The notes: generated from the sequence alone by a model not told the origin. 64,000 bases of DNA from Bacillus sp. FJAT-25509 (GCF_001420605.1 NZ_LJIZ01000037.1:1-64000); one strand, 5' to 3'; positions 35,083 to 43,780 are shown, counted from the first letter of the stretch. Numbers and translations: made by a program.

Positions 35083-35148
35083 TACGCGCTGTTGAAAAAC
35101 AACCTTGTCAATTAAATTCCCAAATTTTCGTAAAGGGAGTTTAGTGAT

Positions 35149-35275
35149 GTTGATTTCCACTACGGGATGCTCGCTTTCCATGGGGCGGGACCTGAGCCTC
35201 CTCGGCAAGCCTGTGGGGTCTCAGCCTTCCCGCTTATCCCATAGGAGTCGAGCACCCTTGCGTTCCAATCAACTT
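35149..35275. repeat. GC-rich dispersed intergenic repeat typical of Bacillaceae
   Basis: This 127-bp block stands out in base composition (GGGGCGGGAC, CCTCCTCGGC, TGTGGGGTCT). Its ends are inverted: TTGATT...GGGATGCTCG at the left and CGAGCACCC...AATCAA at the right. I recall nearly the same sequence as a multi-copy intergenic repeat in many Bacillus genomes. It has no coding capacity; MITE-like mobility is inferred. Confidence 0.65.
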
Positions 35276-35542
35276 ATTCATCAAAAAAAGTCTGCAAAAA
35301 ATCCTAATCAAATAGCCTTTACTTGGAGTAAACTAACAGATGTTTATTAATCAGTTTGTAAGTCAATTGAGATTGAACATCAACTTATAAACCAATCATT
35401 TAAAACTATATACTTAAAATTGTTGAAACACTTTTACATTTAATATCGTTAATTAAAATTAAAAAAATGAATTTTAACATCAATAATGTTCCACTGAATT
35501 TTGATTTCCTTATAGACTGTTTTATATTTCAACACTTTGCAA

Positions 35543-35572
35543 AAATGCAAGAATCCCAAAATCTTGCTCTTT
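35543..35572. repeat. 30-bp hairpin repeat, copy 2
   Basis: Differs from copy 1 at few positions (centre CCCAAA instead of TTAAA). It ends 38 nt before the acetyltransferase start and could attenuate read-through transcription into that gene. Confidence 0.7.
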
Positions 35573-35610
35573 TATAATCGTTTAATCTTACTAATTTAGT
35601 TGGAGGATAT

Positions 35611-36177
35611 ATGATTAAAGAACACTATAGTTTTAACCCATTTCCAAAAATAAACACGAACCGATTAGTTTTAAGACAAATGAATAATGAAGATCAATAT
35701 GAAATATTTGCATTACGTTCAAATAAAAAAGTGTCCCAATATATTAACAGACCGATTGCAAAAGAAGTTGATGAAGCACTTCAATATATAAAAATGATTA
35801 ATGAAGGAATTAAACGTAATGATTGGGTTCTTTGGGGAATTACTTTTAAAGAAAGTGATCAATTAATTGGTACAATATGCTTGTGGAATTTTTCGGTTGA
35901 GCAAAAAAAAGGGGAAGTAGGATATGAACTTTCACCAGAGCTTCAAGGAAAAGGAATCATGCAAGAGGCAGTAAAAGCAGTGTTAGCATATGGATTTAAT
36001 ACACTTGAATTACAAGTCATTGAAGGAATTGTTCAGTCAGAAAATCAAAAATCAATCCAAATTTTAGAGAGAAATGAATTTATTAATAAAGGCTTAGTAA
36101 TTAGGGAATCGACTAATGAAGAAGACATACATTCATGCATTTTTGAGTTAACGAAAGAAAGATATTTCGCTAAATAG
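35611..36177 (+). CDS. GNAT-family N-acetyltransferase (RimJ/RimL type)
   Basis: The 188-residue enzyme would transfer acetyl from acetyl-CoA to an amino group. The opening TNRLVLRQMNNEDQYEIFAL and the acetyl-CoA-binding motif ELSPELQGKGIMQEAVKAVL are typical of the RimJ/RimL subgroup that acts on ribosomal proteins or small amines. The substrate cannot be told from sequence. TTGGAGG precedes the ATG. It is a single gene with its own terminator, convergent with the deacetylase gene. Confidence 0.88.
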   Translation: MIKEHYSFNPFPKINTNRLVLRQMNNEDQYEIFALRSNKKVSQYINRPIAKEVDEALQYIKMINEGIKRNDWVLWGITFKESDQLIGTICLWNFSVEQKKGEVGYELSPELQGKGIMQEAVKAVLAYGFNTLELQVIEGIVQSENQKSIQILERNEFINKGLVIRESTNEEDIHSCIFELTKERYFAK

Positions 36178-36243
36178 AGTCGGATGGAACTTTTATTTCT
36201 TTATGAAATAAAGGATTTTAAAGTTTAAACAAACGTTTGAATA

Positions 36244-36275
36244 AAAAAATAGTCGCTAATAGCGACTATTTTTTT
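36244..36275. terminator. Bidirectional terminator
   Basis: AAAAAATAGTCGCT (36244-36257) pairs with AGCGACTATTTTTT (36261-36274). It closes both convergent genes and touches the deacetylase stop codon. Confidence 0.85.
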
Positions 36276-37569
36276 AATTTAAACTTACAATTTTTAAATT
36301 TTTTGATTGAAGAAATTCAATAATTTGTGGTAAAGCATCTAAAGAAGGTTTAGTTTCGTGAAGTAGAATGATACTTCCAGATTCAGTGTGGCTTTTAACG
36401 TAATTTATTATTGTATTTGTATTGCGGTTCTTCCAGTCCTCAGTATCTTTATCCCATAAAACCATTTTAAATTGATGTTTTTGCATTAATTCAATAGTTG
36501 CTTGATTTTTTGCGCCATATGGTGGTCTGAAGAGGGTTGTTTCTTGTTTTGTAATATTTTTTATTAAGTTATTTGTTCTAACCAGATCATCTTCTTGATT
36601 TTTATAAGATAGTTTTATGAAGTCATCGTGGTGCATGGAGTGGCTTCCAACTGAGTACCCGTTAGAATATGCATATTGTACATTTTCAGGATATCTTACA
36701 ACGTTATCTCCGATGTAGAAAAAAGTACCGCCAACTTTATATTTTTTTAAAACATTTACTATTTCCTTCGAATACTTTGAGGGACCGTCATCAAAAGTAA
36801 TGGCTACACTACCTTGTGGGATACTATAGTTAACTACATTGTTTAATTTTACAGTCGGATAAATTGATTGAACAGGTTTATTAGGTTCTTGCTTAATTGC
36901 ATATCTAACATCTGGTTCATTTGTGTGCACATTCGGTTGAGATACGTTTTTAATAGCAGTTTTATTTGGATCTTGTTTATCCTGATTGGGTTTTATTTGT
37001 TTCTCCGGAGTTTTTATCGTTTGTGCCTTTGAAACACTTTCAGCTTTTGCTGGTTTTTTTCCGCAAAATAAAGATTCTGATTTACAAGTTTGACTCTTAT
37101 AAGCTATTAAACTAATCGATAGAATACTAATAGCAGCAACAGTAAGCCAACCATAAAGTTTATATCGTTTCGAATTAGCCTTTTCTTTTTTGGAACTGGA
37201 TCGACTAATTGATAAATAAGGTAGATCAATTAAAATCCTAAGATCCTTCATATTTTTTATGGAATGAAGTTGAAGATGGAACTCTTCTGAACACGAAAAG
37301 TAGATTTTTTCACTCTCATTATTGTTTGATTTAGTTACAAAACTAGTAAACTGATTTTTATCCTCTTCCCAAGTACTACATAAAGAAAGGCTAAACTTAT
37401 AGTTTTCATCAAAAATAATTTTTGATTTCATAAGATTGGCCGTTTCGTTGTCAATTTCCCAATGAAGTTCTATTTCTTGATTAAATAATAGTTTAATATG
37501 CAAAAAGGATTTTTCGAATTTTTGTTCGATTGATAAAAGCTCAATAAGTTTTTCATTGTAAATTGACAT
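36274..37569 (-). CDS. Membrane-anchored polysaccharide deacetylase with cytoplasmic N-domain
   Basis: This 431-residue protein has an unusual plan: a soluble N-terminal domain of about 135 residues, one membrane segment (about 139-158, YGWLTVAAISILSISLIAY), a Lys/Pro/Gln-rich linker, and a C-terminal NodB domain (about 250-431). NodB motifs are intact: TFDDGPS, SHSMHHDD, RPPYG, WDKDTEDW and ILLHE. It should deacetylate peptidoglycan or another wall amino sugar outside the cell. The N-domain is not recognised and might sense a cytoplasmic signal. GGGGG about 5 nt upstream supports the start. Confidence 0.85.
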   Translation of the reverse strand: MSIYNEKLIELLSIEQKFEKSFLHIKLLFNQEIELHWEIDNETANLMKSKIIFDENYKFSLSLCSTWEEDKNQFTSFVTKSNNNESEKIYFSCSEEFHLQLHSIKNMKDLRILIDLPYLSISRSSSKKEKANSKRYKLYGWLTVAAISILSISLIAYKSQTCKSESLFCGKKPAKAESVSKAQTIKTPEKQIKPNQDKQDPNKTAIKNVSQPNVHTNEPDVRYAIKQEPNKPVQSIYPTVKLNNVVNYSIPQGSVAITFDDGPSKYSKEIVNVLKKYKVGGTFFYIGDNVVRYPENVQYAYSNGYSVGSHSMHHDDFIKLSYKNQEDDLVRTNNLIKNITKQETTLFRPPYGAKNQATIELMQKHQFKMVLWDKDTEDWKNRNTNTIINYVKSHTESGSIILLHETKPSLDALPQIIEFLQSKNLKIVSLN

Positions 37570-38142
37570 AACTTCCCCCTATCTTATAAAGAAATCACCC
37601 ATTTGCGTTTATTTTAAGACATTTAAGACTGACCTAAATAGATATCTTTTGTCATAATTATTTCTACTGTCTACCTTAAAATATATTAGTCTATAAGGAA
37701 AATAATAAGTAAAGATTTTCCCTATTGAGAACAGGTTTTTTATTTACATTAAAATATGTCGAATATTAAATTTACCTTACATTTTAATTGTAAAGTACTG
37801 TAAGAAATTGTCAATTGAAGATTTGAAATTAGTCCCTTTGGAATAAAAGAATATGGTTGAAAAGAATAGAAAGTACTGTTTAATAAATTCTAACCAATTG
37901 AAATGACGACTCGTTAGGAAGAAAGTACCTTTAAGACGCTTTTTTTGTAAATTATGAGTTCAAACATCGTAAGAGGTCTTTTGAAGTATCTTTTTTTATT
38001 AAATATGTAAGTACAAACAACTTGAGTTATTGTTTAGTAAAATTGACATTTTACAAACAATAACATATTATGTTTGTAAATGAATAAACATTTTATAAAA
38101 TTATTTGGTAAATAATAAACAAAAAAGGGTTGTGTTTGTTAA
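37570..38142. other. Divergent intergenic region
   Basis: The 573-nt gap contains the clear promoter and palindrome at 38043-38080 for the downstream gene. Other half-sites resembling that palindrome (ACAAACAACTTGAG, TTATTGTTTAG) lie between 38011 and 38040. The remainder is AT-rich with no gene that I can support. Confidence 0.5.
38043..38080 (+). promoter_or_regulatory. Sigma-A promoter overlapped by a palindromic operator
   Basis: TTGACA (38043-38048) and TATTAT (38066-38071) are 17 nt apart. TTTACAAACA (38050-38059) and TGTTTGTAAA (38071-38080) form a perfect 10-bp inverted repeat across spacer and -10. This arrangement fits repression, perhaps by the HTH protein encoded next. Confidence 0.75.
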
Positions 38143-38898
38143 ATGGAAAATTTAGATGTTTTTTGGAATGCCGATATAGAAGAATTAAAACAAGGATATA
38201 TCGAAGAGGAAAATCATTATTTATGTTTACTCTGTAATAAAAGAATTGAAAAAGGAATTATTTATCAAGATTCAGGAACTTTATATGAAGCCGAAAAATA
38301 CATGAAAGTTCATATAGAACAAAGTCATGACTCCGTTTTCGATTATTTAATCCAACTTGATAAAAAGTTAACAGGATTAACAGAACATCAAAACCATCTT
38401 TTACGTCTTTTTTATCAAGGTAAGAGTGATACAGATATTCAAAAAGAAACTGGTGTCGGTAGCGCCTCTACGATTAGGAATCATCGCTTTGTTTTAAAGG
38501 AAAAAGAAAGACAAGCAAAATTATTTCTTGTCATGATGGAGCTTTTAAAGGAAAAGGATCAACATGCGCCAAGTTTTTTACCACTTCATAAAACAGCAAA
38601 AATGGTCGATGAGCGCTATAACATTACTGAGGATGAAATGGAAAAAAACTTAAAAAAATACTTTCCAGAAGGCATAAATGGGCCTTTGAAAAAATTTCCA
38701 TTGAAGGAAAAACAAAAGCTTGTTGTTCTGAGAGAAATCGTTAAAAGATTTTCGCCAAATAAGACATATACAGAAAAAGAAATAAATGAAGTACTGACAG
38801 CTATTTATCCTGATTATGTCGTATTAAGAAGATACTTAGTTGAATATGGCTTTATAGATCGAAAGTCGGATGGAAGTAGTTATTGGTTAAGAGCTTAG
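38143..38898 (+). CDS. DUF2087 transcriptional regulator with zinc-finger-like N-terminus
   Basis: The 251-residue protein has a C2H2-like metal site (Cys28, Cys31, His57, His62), a LuxR-type helix-turn-helix in the middle (LTEHQNHLLRLFYQGKSDTD, about residues 79-98) and a C-terminal DUF2087 domain (FPLKEKQKLVVLREI to the end). Such proteins are predicted DNA-binding regulators. The nearest ribosome site (AAAAAGGG) is about 12 nt before ATG. It leads an operon with a GIY-YIG protein and a MATE exporter, and probably binds the palindrome over its own promoter. Confidence 0.85.
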   Translation: MENLDVFWNADIEELKQGYIEEENHYLCLLCNKRIEKGIIYQDSGTLYEAEKYMKVHIEQSHDSVFDYLIQLDKKLTGLTEHQNHLLRLFYQGKSDTDIQKETGVGSASTIRNHRFVLKEKERQAKLFLVMMELLKEKDQHAPSFLPLHKTAKMVDERYNITEDEMEKNLKKYFPEGINGPLKKFPLKEKQKLVVLREIVKRFSPNKTYTEKEINEVLTAIYPDYVVLRRYLVEYGFIDRKSDGSSYWLRA

Positions 38899-38918
38899 TA
38901 AAAGAAAGGTTGGTAAAA

Positions 38919-39287
38919 ATGAGTAGAAAAAAAGAATTAAAAATGCAATATAAAGAAACGAAAGTGCAAGCAGGTATTTATCAAATTAAAAACATAGTAA
39001 ATCAAAAAATATTTATAGTAAGCACTAAAAATTTAAAAACGATTAATGGAAAGAAATTTGAATTAGAGGCAGGGTCTTGTACAAATAAAATTCTTCAACA
39101 AGAATGGAATGAATTTGGTAAAGAGTCATTTATATTTGAAGAATTAGAAATTTTAAAGGAAGAAGACATTAGTCCATTAGGTATCAAAGGAGATCTAAAG
39201 AGACTCGAGGAAAAATGGTTAGAAAAACTTCAACCTTATGGTGAAAGAGGATATAACTCAGACAGTAGCAAGGGTGATCAAACTTGA
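38919..39287 (+). CDS. GIY-YIG nuclease-family protein
   Basis: The 122-residue protein shows the GIY half of the motif (AGIYQIKN, about residues 19-26) but the second half is IFIVS instead of YIG, as in many small stand-alone members often paired with DUF2087 regulators. Nuclease activity is therefore doubtful. The start at 38919 has AAAGG about 9 nt upstream; the longer frame begins inside the previous gene. Its stop overlaps the TTG start of the MATE gene by 4 nt, so it is translationally coupled to it. Confidence 0.82.
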   Translation: MSRKKELKMQYKETKVQAGIYQIKNIVNQKIFIVSTKNLKTINGKKFELEAGSCTNKILQQEWNEFGKESFIFEELEILKEEDISPLGIKGDLKRLEEKWLEKLQPYGERGYNSDSSKGDQT

Positions 39288-40675
39288 TTACATCAGAGAT
39301 TAATCCTCGGGAGCAAAAAAAAGTAAAATTTACTTTATTACGCCCTATGATTATGTTTCTAATTCCATTACTTTTAAGTAATATTATGCAGTCAATCGGT
39401 CAGGTTATTAGCATGATTATAGTAGGAAAATGGTTAGGGGAAAATGCTTTAGCTGCAATTTCAGCATTCTTTCCAATATTTTTCTTCTTAGTATCATTTA
39501 TTATTGGAATTGGTTCTGGTAGTTCAATTTTAATCGGTCAGGCACATGGTGCAAAGCTTGAAGAAAGAGTAAAAGCTATTGTTGGTACGACTCTTACTTT
39601 TACTCTTTTCCTCGCTGTAGTGCTTGCGATAATTGGTAATATTTTTATTGAAAAACTTTTGAGATTAATAGGAACTCCTGAAAATATACTTCATGTTAGT
39701 ACTCATTATGCTTCCATTTTATTTTGGTCGATTCCCGTGCTATTTATCTATATGGTTTATACAACTTTAATGAGAGGTATTGGGGACTCGAAAACACCGT
39801 TTTATTTTCTTATATTAAGTACAGTTTTAAATGTTGCACTTTTACCGCCATTAGTATTTGGTTGGGTAGGCATACCGAAACTAGGAATTTATGGGGCAGC
39901 TTATGCATCAATAGGCTCAACGGTTTTAACATGTATAGTTCTATTCATATACTTACACAAAACGAATCATCCTCTACGAATTGATGTTTCAGTGAGAAAT
40001 TATTTGAAGATGGATCCTGAACTTTTAAAACTAATATTAAAATTAGGTATTCCAACGAGTATTAATATGGTATTTCTTTCGATTTCAGAGATTGCCGTTA
40101 TCTCTTTTGTTAATCAATATGGATCAGATGCGACTGCATCCTATGGGGTAGTAAATCAGCTAGTAAGTTATGTTCAGATGCCATCGATTTGTATTGGAAT
40201 CGCAGTATCAATTTTTGCCGCTCAGTCAATAGGAGCAAATCAGGTTGATCGATTAAACCAAGTTATTAAAATAGGATTATTCCTTAACTATGTGTTAGGT
40301 GGCGTAGTAGTATTACTCACTTATCTTTTCTCAAAGCCTATTCTAAACTTATTTCTAACGAATGATAGTACTGTACAAATAGCGAATAGTTTATTGATGA
40401 TTACGTTATGGGGATATTTAATACTCGGACATTCATTTATTTTATCATCTACAATGCGTGCTAGTGGAGCAGTACTGTGGCCAACGCTCATGAGTATATT
40501 CGTAATATGGTGTATTGAAGTGCCTGTAGCCTATCTTTTATCTCATTACACGAGTCTTGGAATGAAAGGAATTTGGGTAGGATATCCGGCAGCTTTTATA
40601 GTTGGTCTTGGATTAAACTATTTATATTATAAATTTTCATGGAGAAAGAAACGTATAGTCCGTTTAGTAAATTAA
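39284..40675 (+). CDS. MATE-family multidrug efflux transporter
   Basis: This is a 463-residue inner-membrane protein with twelve predicted helices in two pseudo-repeats (the first beginning PMIMFLIPLLLSNIMQSIGQ, the second near LKLGIPTSINMVFLS). MATE transporters export cationic drugs or metabolites using sodium or proton gradients. The TTG start follows AAGGGTGAT and overlaps the upstream stop. As the effector gene of the DUF2087 operon, it suggests the regulator responds to a toxic compound. A terminator follows. Confidence 0.9.
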   Translation: MITSEINPREQKKVKFTLLRPMIMFLIPLLLSNIMQSIGQVISMIIVGKWLGENALAAISAFFPIFFFLVSFIIGIGSGSSILIGQAHGAKLEERVKAIVGTTLTFTLFLAVVLAIIGNIFIEKLLRLIGTPENILHVSTHYASILFWSIPVLFIYMVYTTLMRGIGDSKTPFYFLILSTVLNVALLPPLVFGWVGIPKLGIYGAAYASIGSTVLTCIVLFIYLHKTNHPLRIDVSVRNYLKMDPELLKLILKLGIPTSINMVFLSISEIAVISFVNQYGSDATASYGVVNQLVSYVQMPSICIGIAVSIFAAQSIGANQVDRLNQVIKIGLFLNYVLGGVVVLLTYLFSKPILNLFLTNDSTVQIANSLLMITLWGYLILGHSFILSSTMRASGAVLWPTLMSIFVIWCIEVPVAYLLSHYTSLGMKGIWVGYPAAFIVGLGLNYLYYKFSWRKKRIVRLVN

Positions 40676-40747
40676 ATTTAATTTCTTAAAGGTTGATAAG
40701 CGATTGCAATTAGCCTAAAAAATCAAAGAAACATTGTCTAAACACTA

Positions 40748-40780
40748 CAACCACAAGGTTATCCTTGTGGTTTTTGTTTT
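40748..40780 (+). terminator. Terminator of the DUF2087-MATE operon
   Basis: AACCACAAGG (40749-40758) and CCTTGTGGTT (40763-40772) pair around TTAT, followed by a T-rich tail. Confidence 0.85.
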
Positions 40781-40968
40781 ACCATTCACTTTGTTTGGAC
40801 TTAAGATTCCCCGTATACCTTTATTGTTATAGGAACATACTTTTATAGATACAAATAAAAATGCAATTTTACTGATTGTGTTCATAAAAACGTAACATTA
40901 TCGGTCATTTGATTAGAATAATTAATTCCATTGGACAATAAGATATTACATTATAGGGGGGATTTCGG

Positions 40969-42300
40969 ATGGACTTGGATAATGTCACACTCAGTAGATT
41001 ACTAACAAGTATGACACTAATATTTCACATTATTTTTGCAACAATTGGTGTAGGAATACCCTTAATGATCGCAATTGCAGAAGGGTTAGGAATCTTAAAA
41101 AAAGATCCACATTACACGCTTATGGCAAGAAGATGGGCCAGAGGTTACACAATTACCGTTGCAGTGGGAGTAGTAACTGGTACTTGTATTGGGCTACAAC
41201 TATCCTTATTATGGCCGAGCTTTATGAGAATTGCGGGTCAAGCAATTAGTTTTCCATTGTTTATGGAAACATTCGCTTTCTTTTTTGAAGCGATATTCCT
41301 AGGGATCTATTTATATACTTGGGATCGTTTTAAAAAGCCTATTTATCATTGGTTGATCATTTTACCTGTAATATTAGGTTCAACTTTGTCGGCATTTTTT
41401 ATCACTACGGTAAATGCATTTATGAATACGCCACAAGGATTTACTTTGAAAAATGGAATAATTAAAACCGTCGATCCAATTGCCGCAATGTTTAATCCAG
41501 CTGCTCCTTCTAAAACTTTACATGTAATTGTTACTGCGTATGTAGCATCCGCTCTTATATTAACGTCAATCGCCGCTATTCAATTATTAAGAGGAAAGAA
41601 TACGGAGTACACACGAAAAGGGCTTCGATTAGCAGCAACACTAGGATTAATTTTTGCCATTTTAACAGGTATTACAGGAGATGTTTCAGCAAAATTCCTA
41701 GCTAGATACCAACCGGAAAAACTAGCAGCAATTGAATGGCATTTTGAGACAGAAAGAGGGGCAGATTTTGTCTTATTCGGAACGCTAGATGATAAAACAC
41801 ATGAAGTAAAATATGAAATTCGAATTCCTAAACTGCTAAGCTTTTTATCTTTCTCAGATTTTAATGCACCAGTAACTGGTTTAAATGAATTTCCAAAAGA
41901 TGAGTGGCCACCTTTGTTCATACATTATTTATTTGATATAAAGATGACCTTTGTTGGCTTAATTATATCAATGACCTTCATATTTGTTGTGTTTTCTATT
42001 AAGAAGAAAAATTGGATGCATAATAAGTGGCTTTTACGTGGACTAGCGCTGACTGGACCATTAGCGATGATTAATATCGAACTTGGATGGATGATTGCCG
42101 AAATTGGCCGCCAACCATGGATATTAAGAGGATATATGAAGGTTTCAGAAGGAGCCACAACTGCCAAAGGACTAGGCGGTATGTTTTGGTTATTTTTTGT
42201 ATTGTATGTATTTTTAGGAGTCTTTTGTACAATCGTTATTCGAAAAATGTTCATTCATAATCCACCCGAAGATGAACTTAAATATCGTTTAAAAAAATAG
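40969..42300 (+). CDS. cydA: Cytochrome bd-type ubiquinol/menaquinol oxidase subunit I
   Basis: The 443-residue membrane protein has about nine helices, the haem-ligand histidine His20 (MTLIFHIIFA) and the conserved GRQPW at residues 380-384. The Q-loop is short, and the length matches the YthA/CIO-like branch rather than the long E. coli type. With subunit II it reduces oxygen to water using quinol. GGGGGGAT precedes the ATG. Cyanide-insensitive behaviour is known for related enzymes but cannot be read from sequence. Confidence 0.92.
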   Translation: MDLDNVTLSRLLTSMTLIFHIIFATIGVGIPLMIAIAEGLGILKKDPHYTLMARRWARGYTITVAVGVVTGTCIGLQLSLLWPSFMRIAGQAISFPLFMETFAFFFEAIFLGIYLYTWDRFKKPIYHWLIILPVILGSTLSAFFITTVNAFMNTPQGFTLKNGIIKTVDPIAAMFNPAAPSKTLHVIVTAYVASALILTSIAAIQLLRGKNTEYTRKGLRLAATLGLIFAILTGITGDVSAKFLARYQPEKLAAIEWHFETERGADFVLFGTLDDKTHEVKYEIRIPKLLSFLSFSDFNAPVTGLNEFPKDEWPPLFIHYLFDIKMTFVGLIISMTFIFVVFSIKKKNWMHNKWLLRGLALTGPLAMINIELGWMIAEIGRQPWILRGYMKVSEGATTAKGLGGMFWLFFVLYVFLGVFCTIVIRKMFIHNPPEDELKYRLKK

Positions 42301-42378
42301 GCTCTGTTTAAAATTCTATCAAAGCTTGAATGAGTATTACTGGAATTTGAACAAAGCCAATGAATAGGAGGGTGAGCA

Positions 42379-43395
42379 TTGAATATTGAGTTATTAGGAA
42401 TAGTCGTTTTATGGATATTTCTATATGGATATATCATCATTGCATCAATTGACTTCGGTGCTGGATTCTTTGCTTATTTTGGAAAAGTAACGAAAAAAGA
42501 TCACTTAATAAACAATTTAATTAGTAGATATTTATCTCCTGTTTGGGAAATAACGAATGTATTTTTTGTATTTTTCTTTGTTGGCATTATAGGTTTCTTT
42601 CCTAGTGTTGCATTTTACTATGGAACGGCCCTTTTAATTCCAGGAAGTATTTCACTAGTCCTATTAGCCATTAGAGGCTCGTTTTATGCCTTTTCTAACT
42701 ATGGTTCCAAGGAAAACAAAGTATATTTATTCTTATATGGAGCCACTGGCCTGCTGATCCCCGCTTCACTTTGTACGGTTCTGACCATTTCGGGAGGAGG
42801 GTATATAGTCGAAAAAAACGGAGTCATTCAATTTTTAGCTAAAAATTTATTAACAAGTCTATACTCGTGGAGTGTTGTAATCATTGCTATCATCTCAGTT
42901 TTATATATTAGCGCGACATTTTTAACCTATTACGCAAGTAAAGCGAAGGATGAAAGTGCCCTAGAAATTTTAAGACAATATGCTTTATTTTGGACTGTGC
43001 CAACGATCTTATCAAGCTTTCTTGTATTTGTAGGATTAAGAGATAACAATGTTAGATTTTATGAAAATATAGTTAATCATTATTGGTGGATGTTTTTATT
43101 ATCACTAATTTGTTTTCTAATAGCATCATCATTAATTTTGCTAAAACGAAATTACGGAACAGCCTTTATATTTGTTATGCTCCAATTTTTCTTCGCATTT
43201 TTCGGCTATGGAGCAGCGCACATGCCATATATATTAGATCCATATATTACGATCTACAATGGATACACGAATCAAACATCCGGTACTATGCTAGTAACTG
43301 TATTTGTCTTAGGGTTACTACTGTTAGTTCCATCGCTATTGTTTTTATTTAAACTATTTTTATTTGATGCCGAATATGTTCAAGGCAAAAAGTAA
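42379..43395 (+). CDS. cydB: Cytochrome bd-type oxidase subunit II
   Basis: The 338-residue membrane protein has eight to nine helices and the CydB-family N-terminus (VLWIFLYGYIIIASIDFGAG). It forms the heterodimer with the upstream subunit I. Translation begins at TTG 42379, about 7 nt after AGGAGGG. A 78-nt spacer separates the two genes, and 15 nt after the stop a very short membrane-protein gene begins, probably part of the same operon. Confidence 0.92.
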   Translation: MNIELLGIVVLWIFLYGYIIIASIDFGAGFFAYFGKVTKKDHLINNLISRYLSPVWEITNVFFVFFFVGIIGFFPSVAFYYGTALLIPGSISLVLLAIRGSFYAFSNYGSKENKVYLFLYGATGLLIPASLCTVLTISGGGYIVEKNGVIQFLAKNLLTSLYSWSVVIIAIISVLYISATFLTYYASKAKDESALEILRQYALFWTVPTILSSFLVFVGLRDNNVRFYENIVNHYWWMFLLSLICFLIASSLILLKRNYGTAFIFVMLQFFFAFFGYGAAHMPYILDPYITIYNGYTNQTSGTMLVTVFVLGLLLLVPSLLFLFKLFLFDAEYVQGKK

Positions 43396-43410
43396 AGTGG
43401 GTGAGATGAA

Positions 43411-43509
43411 ATGCACTCTTCTAATAAACATGAAAAGCGGCTTGTGCTTTTATGTTTTATTGTAGCTTTAATAATGGGATTATCTTTTATTAGTAAGTTT
43501 TTTCATTGA
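43411..43509 (+). CDS. 32-residue membrane peptide, candidate third subunit of the oxidase
   Basis: This reading frame is MHSSNKHEKRL, a hydrophobic helix LLCFIVALIMGLSFI (about residues 12-26), then SKFFH. It starts 15 nt after cydB, with GGTGAG upstream, and is followed by a terminator. Small single-helix subunits (CydX in E. coli, CydS in Geobacillus) accompany cytochrome bd oxidases, so that role is likely by position and size. It does not resemble CydX or CydS in sequence. Confidence 0.65.
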   Translation: MHSSNKHEKRLVLLCFIVALIMGLSFISKFFH

Positions 43510-43519
43510 ATAATGTGTA

Positions 43520-43560
43520 GAGGGAGGCGTCAATAATATTGTGGCGTCTTTTTTTTTATT
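43520..43560 (+). terminator. Terminator of the cytochrome bd operon
   Basis: A hairpin (AGGCG/CGTCT with inner CAAT/ATTG) is followed by nine T. It supports the 32-residue gene belonging to the transcript. Confidence 0.7.
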
Positions 43561-43582
43561 GTGACTTTAGTTAAATAGGCTG

Positions 43583-43780
43583 GAACTGAATTAAGGATGA
43601 GATTGTATATAAACTGTACGAAACTGCAATTAAACTGATGGAGCTGTAGTAAGGCGGTGGGGGTGCATATAAATCAGTTGGAACTGCAAATAAATTGATG
43701 GATCTGCAATTAAAAAAGTCAAAACTGCAATTAAAAAAGTCAAAACTGCAAATAAAAAAGGTGAATCTGCAATTAACATG
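43583..43780. repeat. Array of about ten 20-21 nt periodic repeats
   Basis: The core CTGCAAWTAAA recurs with starts near 43586, 43604, 43624, 43644, 43664, 43684, 43704, 43725, 43746 and 43767. The first units are degenerate; the last five are clean. The spacing is 20-21 nt, two helical turns. No leader or cas gene is nearby. The minus-strand 77-codon frame over it is an artefact of the 7-codon period. Confidence 0.75.

Larger units (their letters stand above)
34775..35610. other. Non-coding region rich in repeats
   Basis: The 836-nt gap upstream of sigV holds its promoter, an 11-bp repeat (ATACCTATTCG at 34832 and 34946), two copies of a 30-bp hairpin sequence (35053 and 35543), and a GC-rich repeat element (35149-35275). 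No protein gene is convincing; the 60- and 81-codon frames here lack ribosome sites and run across the repeat. Confidence 0.6.

Noticed and set aside
35105-35350. 81-codon frame across the GC-rich repeat
   Set aside because: The sequence is a dispersed intergenic repeat with inverted ends; the frame is incidental.
40860-40920. Rex-type redox operator before the cytochrome bd genes
   Set aside because: A TTGTG half-site is present near 40878, but the second half does not match TTCACAA, so I do not call it.
43583-43780. CRISPR array
   Set aside because: Spacing is 20-21 nt with no 28-36 nt conserved repeats and no unique spacers of CRISPR length; no cas gene is in the window.
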